Below, in pieces: positions 23,001 through 33,759 of a stretch of DNA of 64,000 nucleotides. The notes below the pieces were generated by a model, which was not told the origin of the DNA, ran no database searches, and saw only the letters and a program-made list of their open reading frames with translations. Every line of letters begins with the position of its first letter. The stretch's first letter is position 1. Position numbers and translations under genes: made by a program. Source of the stretch: Tetragonia tetragonoides (Eukaryota; Streptophyta; Magnoliopsida; Caryophyllales; Aizoaceae). The stretch covers positions 436,501 through 500,500 of the forward strand of contig CM076148.1 of NCBI GenBank assembly GCA_038025085.1. Reading direction: 5' to 3'.

Positions 23001-24960
23001 TCAGCAACCCTTCCATTATGCCCATATCCAGATATGAGGGCAGTCCATGTGATTACATTCTTATCCGGAGATTTACTAAATACCTGGTGTCCATCATAGG
23101 GATTGCTGCATTTGAAATACATATCCATGAGAGCACTATTAACAACCACATTTTGCCCAATTCCGCACTTTACCATGACTCCATGGGCTTGTTTCCCCTG
23201 TTCCAATAGGGCTAACGTGGCGCATGCTCTAAACACAGACGCAAAGGTGAACTGATCTGGAGTCAGACCAAAACGTCGCATCTTGTTATAGAGACTCAAT
23301 CCCATATCTTCAAGACCTTTTTGCACATACCCTGCAATCATTGCATTCCACGAAATTAAGCTCTTCTCCAGCAATTTATTAAAGAGAACACAGGCAGTAT
23401 CTAGCTGGCCTGCCTTAGCATACAAAATCAACAGTTTTGTTTTTAGGTATTCATTAAGAGAAAATCCAACCACCACCATATGAGCATGAATGCTCTTTCC
23501 CCATTCATATGCTCCTCTGTGTATGCATTCTTGCAGCAGCAGAGAATAAGTCTGCCAGTCCACCACTACTCTTGTACCGCACAGCAATCCAATTGCTTCC
23601 CTCAATCTTCCCGAGTAACAAAGATCCTTCAATGTTTTATCCATCAGTAGGGAAGAGCTCTCGAATTGTGTAGCCTGAAAACTGGGAACTATAATCGTGA
23701 CAACCATATTCAACATCAAAAGATAGAATTTATGTGTCCTCTACTCAATTAAGGATGAAGATCACCTAGCTCAAACATCACTCTCGGTTACTATGTTGCC
23801 GACACATTAATCATTATCCTCACAGTCCCAAATACATATCACTATAAGACCGTCCAAAAGAGTGTAGGTTTTCGTGCAACAATAGAAATATACGGAGTAT
23901 TAGAATTATAGATTACATATACTACATACCCTTACTCTTTTCCCCACTTAACCAATAAATTTCTGTGCCGATTTACTCAACAACAATCAATAGGATTTTT
24001 CTTTTGCCTTTTCAATTTTTTCTCGAAAGGTGGCATCTTTTTTGGGAAAGAGGGAGTAAGATGTCACCAGGAGAAAGTTTCCCAAACTACTAACATTTTG
24101 GAATCTCATATATAGCCAAAACTAGATATGCTAAAACTATATCCAGAAGCAAAAGATATAACGATGAGTCACTACAAAAACAACTATGTCATAATCCGAC
24201 TTAGCAATCTTTAGTAAGCCAATTGGCAAGTAATTTCTCAAATTGGCTTAAAAACAAGCCTAATTGAAATAGGTACACTGCCTACAAATAATGGAATAAC
24301 AGAAAGGCATGCCATAGTTGTAATAAGACAGTTAGTTAGGTCTTAATTAAGACAGTGACGCCAGCCTTGAGGAGACAATATCACCCAATTCAACAAATAA
24401 ACCTGTTGGCTCAAAATTGTCAGCCACACATTGTGGCATAAATTGCAATTGCAGCTACACATTTGCAATTAATCAATTGAATATCCCTATTTCTAAATAT
24501 TTGCAACAACAAGAAGGATTTAAAAAGTAAAAACACAGTGAGGTCATAACCCAAGCTCTAATTAAAAGCTGAATTAAAAACATATAGTAATAAAAAATAA
24601 TGAAGGTGGTGGAAAAGGGAAGAACCTGCCATTTCTGCTTTCAGATTGAATACGTCGAAGAAGAGTGGAGGTTTTGCCGGCGAACATGGGCCCTACAATG
24701 ACATGAATTTCACCAGAAGGAGGCGAAGACGATGACGACGAAGAAGAAGAAGAAGTGCAACATCGAACAGACTTCAATGGAATCGACATGGGAGAAGAGA
24801 GTCGAAGAGGAGAGAGAAAATTAGGGTTTTGTTGTCGAGAGAAATAAAGAGGCAAAATAGAAGATTTAGTAGTATTAGCTGGGTTAGAGGGAAAGAGGAT
24901 AGAGAAAGAAGGGGAAATCAGGGATTTCATCCTTGATAAACTACTACTAGTTGTCAACAT
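20077..24960 (-). CDS. TK1B: Thymidine kinase, organelle-targeted type (TK1b-like)
   Basis: Phosphorylates thymidine to dTMP in the salvage pathway. Four exons join in frame with GT-AG borders: 24960-24626, 21016-20872, 20577-20456 and 20320-20077, giving 281 residues. The P-loop GPMFAGKTS is at about 90-98, the switch IGIDEAQFF in exon 3, and the zinc and lasso region ([17 protein letters not shown]) in exon 4. The first 85 residues are Ser/Leu-rich and basic with an 11-serine run, fitting a plastid or mitochondrial transit peptide; total length matches the Arabidopsis TK1b type and not the shorter cytosolic TK1a. The start is the ATG at 24960; the codon before it is GTG. Intron 1 (21017-24625) is 3.6 kb and contains a complete PPR gene on the same strand. 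Confidence 0.93.
22385..23716 (-). CDS. At4g16470-like PPR protein, nested in thymidine kinase intron 1
   Basis: Open frame of 443 codons from ATG 23716 (a second ATG follows at 23707). PLS-type PPR protein with motifs such as [51 protein letters not shown] and [17 protein letters not shown], ending in E/E+ type sequence with no DYW domain. From memory it follows Arabidopsis At4g16470 along its length (DKTLKxLCxxGRLxEAx[13 protein letters not shown]). The predicted role is organellar RNA binding; the target is unknown. It sits wholly between exons 1 and 2 of the thymidine kinase gene, on the same strand, so it needs its own promoter or must be processed from the host intron. No stop or frameshift is seen. 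Confidence 0.9.
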   Translation of the reverse strand: MLNMVVTIIVPSFQATQFESSSLLMDKTLKDLCYSGRLREAIGLLCGTRVVVDWQTYSLLLQECIHRGAYEWGKSIHAHMVVVGFSLNEYLKTKLLILYAKAGQLDTACVLFNKLLEKSLISWNAMIAGYVQKGLEDMGLSLYNKMRRFGLTPDQFTFASVFRACATLALLEQGKQAHGVMVKCGIGQNVVVNSALMDMYFKCSNPYDGHQVFSKSPDKNVITWTALISGYGHNGRVAEVLELFHKMIEEGLRPNYVTFLAVLSACSHGGLIDEGWKYFLSMKNDYGIQPRGKHCATIVDLLGRAGRLEEAYKFVSSSTFKENSVVWGSLLGACRIHGNVELLKLSAKKFFELEAENVGKYVVLSNSYAAYGLWENVAQVRGLMRDCGVKKDPAYSRIEVQNEIHFFFKGDNTHKDTEKTYQMLNELNCVLVDNGYVPDLSSE

Positions 24961-27347
24961 CACAAATTCACAATATTCAATCTTTGACCTTCCCTTTCAC
25001 AACTCACAACTCTCAACTCTGTTTTTAGGATGTTGCCTTCAAAATTCACTAGTCTTATAACAAGAGAGAGAGAGAGGGGGAGAGAGAGAAAGCTTGAGAG
25101 GTTTGGTGAAATGAAGATGGCTATGGAGGTGAGAAATGCTCAGAGAGAGAAGGGGATGGGGAAGACGGGAGGGTTTTGAGGAGGGTTTTAGCTTTGGAGG
25201 GAAAGTCTAATCGGAGTGAGCTTGGATTGGATTTTGGACATTTTCTTTCACAAAGGGATCAACATGTCTACCTGAAATTATTGTTTGCCTAGCAACAAAT
25301 TTTATCTAGTACTAGTAAATTCTTTTTCTAGTTTGTTTATAACCCACCCCACGTACATTTGTGTTAGTTGTTTTTTTTTTTTTAACTTTTGGTAAGATGA
25401 TGGTTAATTTTAGTGAAAAAATAACCACGATACGTTTCTAAATAATGATCTCATTATTCTGTGAGCTGATCTCACACAAGACCTAACTCAGTGACAAATT
25501 TGTCGGCCTGAACATGGTTTGAATGTAGAGGTTGGGGTTGGTGTAATGGATGAATTGAAATTAACAGACCACAAATTGGTCTAGTAATTTGTACTCTAGT
25601 GTTCTTCCTTTACCTAGGGTTCAAATTCCATCAAGGACATTTGGAATTCCCTTTTTCTTTATCCCAAAAATGTCTGACCATTAGCTATTTTGGTAGAGGG
25701 TCAACAATGGTAGTCAATACTAAAGTCTAATGATAATGTTACCTCTCCCTATGTATAAATTTATTAAAATCGAAACTGCTGTAAATAAAATACTTGAAAG
25801 AGATGGTGAAATGACTTCAAGTGGTTGATACACTATTGAAAAATAGATCTTAAATTGGTCAGAAATTATAATCAATCATATCACATGTTGCTTTCATGAG
25901 TCAAGAGTAGCATCACATATTATTATAACAGAGGGTTAAAGACAGACAACAGAACAGTATATTTTCTTCTCTTCTTTTTTCCATATTTAATACAGTATTT
26001 AGAGTAAATTTATTGGTGCATTGCATCTATCTTTGAATAATAATAATTAAAATAAAGCTCAAGGAGAGGGTCAATCCAGCAATATGTAATATTAAAAAGG
26101 AAAGACCAAAGCTTTAATGGAAAAAAAGAAGGCCAATAATTAGCAAGGAATCAGATATAGATAATTAAATAATAAGATAGATAAGCTGTGGTGATTAGAA
26201 AGCTGCTAGCATAGCACATCAAGCATGTGCAACAGTGCGCCACAGGGCACATTAGCCATACATACATTACACATATTATTATTGTTTGATTGGATTTTGA
26301 TTAGCTGGTTGTGTTGTGTTCATGTTCTATTCGCTTTGAGTAAGTGGAACCACAAAGTAATCCCTTCTGTGCATTTCACACATCTATTCTTTTTTCTCAT
26401 CCTCTTTCTTTTTCTTACATAATACTACTCTATTACTATATATAAGGTTAATTATTCAAACTTAGCTATCTTCATCCACTGCAAAACTTATTTGTTATTT
26501 TCTTAAATAACTTGAATTCACTTAAACTTATATGAGGCGGCCTCGTGCATTATGATAACTGTGAGCAAAAAAGTAATAACACTGTATATAAAAACTGATA
26601 CCTCATGTATGTGACTGCCCGATTATAAGAGAGTTCTGGCTTAAGATTAATCTGATTTGCCTGCTCGTAAATAATTTCTTAAAAGAATTTTGGCCATTTC
26701 AAAATATTTATATCGAGGCTTTAGAAATATATAAGCGTGTTAGATTTTTCAGAGAAATTAAAATTGAAAATAATAGTGATGTATATAGGAGATGAGACTG
26801 GGTATGAATGGTGATTGGTGACAAATCATTTATGCCTTGCTCCCACATGAAGGAAGCAAAGCATGTTATGGAACGTTAGCGTGATTAATTAAAAAAGAAT
26901 TAACACAAAATGGGGAATTGCCAGATGATTATCAGGTTGGCAGTTTTGGTACAAATACCAACCTTATGCAACATGCCGCCGGCTTCCCTCTAATATCCTT
27001 CTCTGTTCAAACTATCATTATACAACTACAAATATGAACTATGTCAGACAAACTTTTCTTTGATTTTTGTTCCCTTGTTTCAACCCCTAGACATACACTC
27101 TCTCTATTTTCTTTTCTTGGTGAGGTGGTAGTGTTATTGGCTTAAGAATATGTAAGATCCTTGTGAAAATATGAAGGGCCGATCATACGTGATTCACAAA
27201 AACTTGTTTAAAATGGTTTTATTGTAACTTTTAGTGTGATGAGGGTCACTTTTTAGTAAAGTAAATGTCATGGCTCGTAATAAGTGATCCCTAGATTTCT
27301 AATTAATGACTTTACTTTTTGATGAGTTTGGTCTCACACAAAACTTC
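24961..27347. other. Thymidine kinase upstream region and gene-free space
   Basis: Positions 25060-25160 hold GA tracts typical of the 5' leader of the minus-strand kinase gene. At 25577-25630 a weak A-box-like and B-box-like pair (TGGTCTAGTAA, GGTTCAAATTCC) may be an old SINE head. At 26527-26552 there is half of the TATGAGGCGGCCTC element seen elsewhere in this window. No gene is visible. Confidence 0.45.
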
Positions 27348-27657
27348 GGCCTTGTTCTTTTCGTCGTTTCTATGCTGCATTTCGTTCCGTTCTGCACCGC
27401 ACCGCAATTTCCGTTCCGTTCCATTCTGCACCGCACTATAATTTCCGTTTCGTTCTGCACCGCACTGTAATTTCCGTTCCGTTCTGCACCGCACCATAAT
27501 TTCCGTTCCCTTCCGCACCACACAAGTTATATTTATTATTCCATTCTGTCCTGCGCTACAATTTCTGTTCCGGTCCAATCCGTTCCGCACTGCGCTGCAA
27601 TTTCCATTCCGTTCTGTTCCTCACCGTTCGCATCATTCTGTTGACGAGAACAGGACC
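27348..27657. mobile_element. Second copy of the GGAAC-rich Harbinger-type MITE, inverted
   Basis: 310 bp with ends GGCCTTGTTCTTTTCGTC and, on the other strand, GGTCCTGTTCTCGTCAAC. The inside is TTCCGTTCCGTTC-type repeats alternating with TGCACCGCAC, the reverse complement of the element at 15702-16129. Its right end corresponds to that element's left end. The flanking triplets are TTC and TTA, so the target duplication is degraded or the left border is off by a base or two. The minus-strand open frames through it are repeat artefacts. Confidence 0.7.
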
Positions 27658-27722
27658 TTATTCTGTATGAATTATACATGAAAGAAAACTACTCGCTTGT
27701 AGTATATAAATTTCACAGAAAA

Positions 27723-27806
27723 TCATATGAGGCGCCTCTGACAAGCATTACATCATGCTTGTTTTATGAGGGTGGTTTCATGTTGAGGCGGACTCATGAG
27801 AGACCC
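27723..27806. repeat. Short palindromic element (TGAGGC/GCCTC family), copy B
   Basis: Begins TCATATGAGGCGCCTCTGAC and ends in CATGTTGAGGCGGACTCATG, with an inner palindrome ACAAGCAT..ATGCTTGT. It shares its core and spacing with copies at 44949-45046 and 57643-57752. About 85 bp and non-coding. Confidence 0.5.
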
Positions 27807-28701
27807 ATTAAATAAATTTAATCAAGTCTAGAAACTATTTTACTTACTAGTAGTTGGTTTTAGTGAATTTGTGTGTAACTTATCTCTTTCAAAAGGTTTT
27901 CTATGAACTCGCCTCAAAGTCGACAAATTTTTGCGTTACTCAGATGTACAAAAAAAGAATGTGTGATGTATCGATATGTCATTCGAGAATGATACATCCA
28001 CCCACAGGGTTGGCAACCCACATACCCTTTGTATCTATCTCTCTCCTATTTTTTTAGATTCTCTCTCTCTATTTCCAAAAAATGGCATTTAAGGTAGGAG
28101 AGATATAGATACATAGTGAAGGTGGGTTGTCCACCCACTGGGTCAACTAAACATTTTTCTATGTCATTTTAGATATAGAATTAAACTACAATTAAGGTAT
28201 TTCACCAAAAAAAAAAAAAAAAAACTACAATTAGGGTATCACGAAATTATATATGATTATAAAAGAGTAAGGGACTTCGACAACATATCGAAAGTCAAAG
28301 TGCTCATTTGCAAACTGATCTTAAATACCCAAACTACAAAGGAGTGAAAAGTGAAAAGGAGAGATCGAACATTTGGTGCACCTTCTCTTGCTTGCTTGCT
28401 TAACCACCCAAATTAAAAGCTTTAGAGTAATTTGATGGTCCAATTCGGATTTATCACCAACTATTCCAATAATGTTAAGCAATTCTATGACGGATATTAA
28501 CACAAAGAAGTAACTTTTTTGGTGAACGTAGAATTAGTTTTTTTTGAGTGAAACTTAGAATTAGTTTTGGGTGGATGATTTGAATTATGATGCTTATAAT
28601 TAAGGGAATCCCTTAACTATGTTAGTAAGCTTGGAATGTATATAGAAATACTCCCCCGTTGGAGATAGAAGGCATTATCACTATTTTAGTGATTATTGAC
28701 C

Positions 28702-28754
<53 letters not shown>
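28702..28754. repeat. (TAA)n microsatellite
   Basis: About 17 uninterrupted ATA/TAA units between AT-rich flanks. A poly-isoleucine open frame through it is an artefact. Confidence 0.95.
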
Positions 28755-29010
28755 CCAGTTACACCTCACCGACATTGTTATAAAGGAAAAAGAAAGACAA
28801 GTGTGGGAAGGAGAAAAGAACAACCAGGCGTATGAGAGAAAAAAGAAAGTAACATGTGTAATAGTTCTAGTGAAAATACTATTGAAGGATTAAATGAGAG
28901 AATGTCTTGATCGATCAATAGAGGATAAAAAGAGAAAAAGTGATTTAGAGAATGAACAAGTTTATTAATTAACCTTTTTTTTTTTATTGGATTAACGAAC
29001 TACAAAATAG

Positions 29011-30411
29011 TTATATTTTATTTAAAATTTTTGCCCCCGAATAGTAATATATATTATTACAACCATGTAGATCCATTCATTTAATTACAACTCGCTAAAA
29101 GAAAAAGTAGAATAAACTCACTTCATAATATGATGGCTTATTATTTGGTGCCTTATTCAACAAATAGTTGATGTAATAAGTATGGAGTTCTCATTGATAC
29201 CTACCCCAATTCATTATTATTTGAATTTTCTGCACCAAATCTTAATCCAAATGGCTGTTTTAATCTAGTTTGTATAAGTCCTATGCATTAAATTCTCTAC
29301 TCCTTTATGATATTTTGGATAGTTGTGTTGCTAGATATATACTCCATATGTCCCAAAATTATCTTCCCACTAATACATGACAATCTTGTTTCGAGGAGAT
29401 GTTTTTGGGATTGAAATACCTCCCCTCACCCTACTTATTCATTGTTGGGCCATAAGAGCTCAAAGGCATGGGTAATCTGGTCATTTTATAGCAAAACTTA
29501 TTTTTATGACACAGTCACAATTTTCTAATTTAGATTTGACATATAAATTAACTATTTGTATATAATTTTATAAAGGAATAAAACCATAGGCTATTGTGCC
29601 TGTAATCACGATGTTACATAAGGTGTTGGTTTCTTCATGTTTGCGTAGTATGTTAGCGATGTAAATTTAAATGGTATATTAATCAGGTTATCAAAAATAT
29701 CTTTTATTCGAATCCTGCGAATTACTATTGCTTCTACTTTCTTAGAGGAGGATTTATGCATATACACTTCAAATCTAACGGACATTCATATAAGGGGTAA
29801 TATTCATATATATAACTAATGAGTGAGCCCCCAACTATCATCTTAAACTTCTAGTTTAATTGGCGCATTCAAATGCTATTAGATTAACAAAGATTCAGAG
29901 CTGCTGAGTTTGACACTTGATGACCATCCAATTTCCTAAGCAAATGTATGAAGCAAGTTCAAGCTCCCAAGTTTGTGTTGGAGCAGGGCAATTAGTACAC
30001 CAACTCCGGCTTTCTGTAAGATGACCTAATTTTCTAGGCCGATGGTGAGCTCAGTTAAAGACTCGATCTTACTTTAAAAAAAATTAAAAATAAGCACAAA
30101 GTCGGGAAGAGCCTATGCATTATTCAGATTTTAAATCCGATGAAAATTCATGTGATGGATGTGTTACGAGGTCGTAGAATTTGTTTATTCATAAAAATAT
30201 TAAAATTTTATTAATTTTGGTAATGGAGCTTGCTTTGGATTGTAATCGCGTTGGATAACAAATTTGGGAAGAGCATGACTGTGGTAAACGGCATGTGGAG
30301 AGAGCAAGTAACTTTGAACAAGACTTGACATCCAACCCTTTTTTTTCGAGGGTTGGCTTGGCAACCAACCTAGATTTAGATAACATTGTCAATTCAGTTT
30401 AAATCCAATAC
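29011..30411. repeat. Tandem segmental duplication, unit 1 (about 1.4 kb)
   Basis: The block beginning TTATATTTTATTTAAAA and ending in AATCCAATAC is repeated immediately downstream at 30412. Matching landmarks in the same order include GTAGATCCAT..ATTTAAT (29069 and 30480), GAGTTCTCATT (29186 and 30864), GCATTAAATTCTC (29285 and 30961), GGGCCATAAGAGCTCAAAG (29450 and 31118) and CCAACCCTTTTTTTTCGAGGGT (30332 and 31972). The unit has no gene; a short minus-strand open frame near its end (30189-30392) is seen in both units only because the DNA is duplicated. Confidence 0.85.
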
Positions 30412-32050
30412 TTATATTTTATTTAAAATAATTTTTGGCCACTGGAAAATCGAAAAATAATATATGTTATAACAACCACGTAGATCCATACATTTAATCA
30501 CAACTTGTCAAAAGAAAAAATAGAATAAACTCACATCACAATATGATGGCTCGTTATTTGGTACCGTATTCAACAAAATAGTTGATACTACCTCCGTTCC
30601 ATTCAAACGCTCCCATTTTCCAAAAATGGATGTTTCACACAAACGATACCATTTCTACATTTAATAAACAATTTTAGTAGTAATATACTATTTTACCCTT
30701 GCTTTTAATTAATTGAACAACCTTCATTACTAACCCCACCTACCCCTTCACACAAGGTTGAGGGTATAAGAGGAAAGCATATGTCAAAAAGCACTTGCAT
30801 TGGTTTTTGGTCCAAAATAAAATGGGAGCGTTTGAATGGAACGGAGGTAGTATATACTATGGAGTTCTCATTCATACCTACCCCATTTCATTATTATTTG
30901 AATTTTTGCACCAAATCTTAAACCAAATGGGTCATCTGATTTAGTTTGTATAAGTCCTATGCATTAAATTCTCCTTCACGACACTTCAGATAGTTGTGTT
31001 GCTGGATATATACTCCATAGGTCCTAAAATTATATTTCCACTTATACATGGCAATCTTGTTTCGAATAGATGTTTTTGGGATTAAAATCCTTCCACTCAC
31101 CCTACTTATTCATTATTGGGCCATAAGAGCTCAAAGACATGGGTAATTTGGTCATTTCATAGCAAAACTTATTTTCATGCCACAATCACAACTTTCTAAG
31201 TTTAAAATTTGACATATAAATGAACTATTTATATATAATTTTATAAAGCAATAAAATCGTAGGTTATTGTGCCTCTAAACACGAGGTTACATAAGGTGTT
31301 GGTCGTTTCTTCATATTTGCCTGTAATGTTAGCGAGTTAAATGATATATTAATCAAGTGATTAAAAATATCTATTATTCAAATCCTACAAATTTCATATA
31401 CATTTCAAGCCTAACGACATTCATGTGAGAGGTAATATTAAGATACATCCAATGAGTGGGCCTACAACTATCACCTTAAACTTCTAATTTAATTAGCTCA
31501 TTGACATGTTGTTAAATTAACAAAGATAAGAGGTGCTGAGTTTGACACTTGACCATCCAATTTCCTAAGCCAAAGTATGAAGCAAGTTCAAGCTACTAAG
31601 TTTGTGTTGGAGTAGGGGCAATAGTACACCAAATATGGCTTTGTGCAAGATGGCCTAAATTTTTAGGGCGACGATGAGCTGAGCTAAAGACTCGTTCATA
31701 CCTTAAAAAAAATTAATTAAAAATAAGTACAATGTCTGAAAGAGGCTATGCATTATCCACATTTTAATCCAATGGAAATTCATGTGATAAGATGTGTTAC
31801 GAGGTCATAGAATTTGTTTAAAGTCACAAAATTATTAATACTTTCATTAATTTTGGTAATGGTGCTTGCCTTGGATTGTAATCCCGTTGGATAACAGAAA
31901 ATTTGGGTTGAACATGGATGTGGTAAAGGGCATGTGGAGCGATCAAGTAACGTTGAAAAATACTTGGCCTCCAACCCTTTTTTTTCGAGGGTCGGCTTGA
32001 CAACCAACCTAGATTTAGATAGAATTATCAATTCAGTTTTAATCCAATAC
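30412..32050. repeat. Tandem segmental duplication, unit 2 (contains Stowaway insertion)
   Basis: Second copy of the preceding block, diverged by scattered substitutions and small indels. Removing the 263 bp insertion at 30588-30850 and its duplicated TA leaves about 1374 bp, close to the 1401 bp of unit 1. The junction at 30411/30412 joins the end of unit 1 directly to the start of unit 2. Confidence 0.85.
30588..30850. mobile_element. Stowaway (Tc1/Mariner) MITE with perfect 32 bp termini
   Basis: Starts CTACCTCCGTTCCATTCAAA and ends with the exact reverse complement; the inverted repeats agree over 32 bases (30588-30619 against 30819-30850). It is flanked by TA on both sides (30586-30587, 30851-30852). 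The CTMCCTCCGTTCC terminus and TA target define the Stowaway group. Unit 1 of the duplication has the empty site at the corresponding place (GTTGATG..AAGTATGGAG near 29170), so this copy landed after the duplication. Confidence 0.92.
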
Positions 32051-32741
32051 TTTTGTTTTTGATTCATATGATTAGCATTTGAAGGATCAATCCAAAATTC
32101 ATATCCAGCTGATAGTGTAAATCAAATTGATATCCAATTAATTAACCAAATCACAAAAAACTATTAAACTAATCTAGATTTGAACAACCATTGCTACTCT
32201 CAATATTGATCTTATATTTCTTTATTAGCTTCATATATTTTGAACTTGAATTTGAATATTCTATCCAAAATTCAATTTGAAAACCATAAACGAGAGTAGC
32301 TTATGCAATATAAATGCGAACTTGAAGCATTATAGTTTGAATCAAAATATTTTAAAGATTTTGTTTCTATAGAAAACTTAAAGATTACAATATAATCTCA
32401 TATAATGCAATCCAATTATTCTAGCTAGTTTTGTTTTCTAACAATTATTTAGGCACCTCACATAAAAATAATTACAGCTCCACAATCCACATCTCAAGGA
32501 TCCTAGGAAGGGGAAAAAAAAGCTTCTAATTTACCTCAAGATGAATTTTTTTTGTTGGAAAAAATAGCAACAATGAAAACTTGAAATGGAAAATAAAAGA
32601 AAAAAAAAGAAAAAAAGAAAAAGGAGAGGCACACTCAAAGTTTTGAAATCCAACTTAAAAACTGGCAAGTCACCATCTTTCTTCGTCTCCTCTTCTCCAC
32701 GAGAGGATAGCCAAAGCTACCTCTCTCTCTCACCTCTTCCC

Positions 32742-32743
<2 letters not shown>

Positions 32744-32797
<54 letters not shown>

Positions 32798-32798
32798 C
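32744..32798 (+). repeat. (CT)n microsatellite in the likely 5' leader of the hnRNP gene
   Basis: A long TC run in pyrimidine-rich DNA (32690-32900) about 960 bases before the start codon. A C-run/A-run (about 32934-32966) follows. This is typical of plant 5' UTR and first-intron DNA; the leader exon ends could not be fixed. Confidence 0.7.
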
Positions 32799-33759
32799 AT
32801 TTCTGCCCATTTATTATTTTTATCCATTTCCTCTTTACATATACCCCTCACCTTTCTCTGCCCTTAAAATTCACATACTTGAATCTCCTTCATATATTTT
32901 CTCTTACGGATTGTAAGAACTCCAAGGAACCCAACCCCCCCCCCCCCCCAAAAAAAAAAAAAAAAATAATAAAAAAACACGAGAGGAGGTTGAGGAAATA
33001 GAAGAAGGGGGCAACTTATAGCTCTCTTGTTCTTGTTATGCCTCCTCTCAGATCTTGAAATTCATCATCAACCCATCATTCCTTCTTCTCTGGGCTTCTT
33101 TCCCCACCAAAAAAAACAAAAAACAAAAAAAAATTACAATCGGTATTGGTTTTCTTCATTTCCCTTTTAAAAGCTTTCAACTTTTTTTATTTTAATTTTT
33201 TACCTTTGTCATGGGATTAATGTTGTTTGTGCAATTCTATTGATTTTTGGTTCATTTAATGATTTCCCAGATTGTGGGTTGATTGATCATTGATCTGTGA
33301 CTGACCCATGAAGGATCTGATGGTTTTTATGCTGAATTAAGCAATACCCCATTTGTTGTCTGATTGTTAGCTTATTAATTGGATGATCGTTTGACATGAT
33401 TTATTTTATGGATTTGGCATTTTGCTTGCTACGCTTTGGTTCTTCCACTCATTTTGGCGAATTTAATGATGCAAGTGATTTTTTTTTTGTAAGTTTGTCT
33501 TCATTTTACTGTGGCTATTTGATTGGATCCGGTGTTTGGTGTCTATTACCCCATGATAGTTGCGTTTTCTTTTCAAGGAAGTTGTGCTTATTAAAGTGTA
33601 TGTATGTACCTAGAGCTGTTTCTGGAATGGAAATTCTGTCATTTTTCAAAATTTAGGAAAAAAAAGAGAAAATAGATATGTGTAGAAACCTCTAGAAGCT
33701 ATGCCTATATGATATCTGATTGTGATGTTATTTGTTGGATGAGCTGTGCAGATTGGGAA

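Noticed and set aside
27299..27590. Overlapping 74- and 92-codon minus-strand frames
   Set aside because: The same repeat artefact in the inverted MITE copy.
28696..28893. 65-codon frame starting with poly-isoleucine
   Set aside because: It begins inside a TAA microsatellite and has no motif afterwards.
30189..32067. Paired minus-strand frames with similar peptides (KSRLVxKPTLEKKG) in both units of the duplication
   Set aside because: The similarity is explained by the DNA duplication; substitutions show no codon-position bias by eye, and no family is known.
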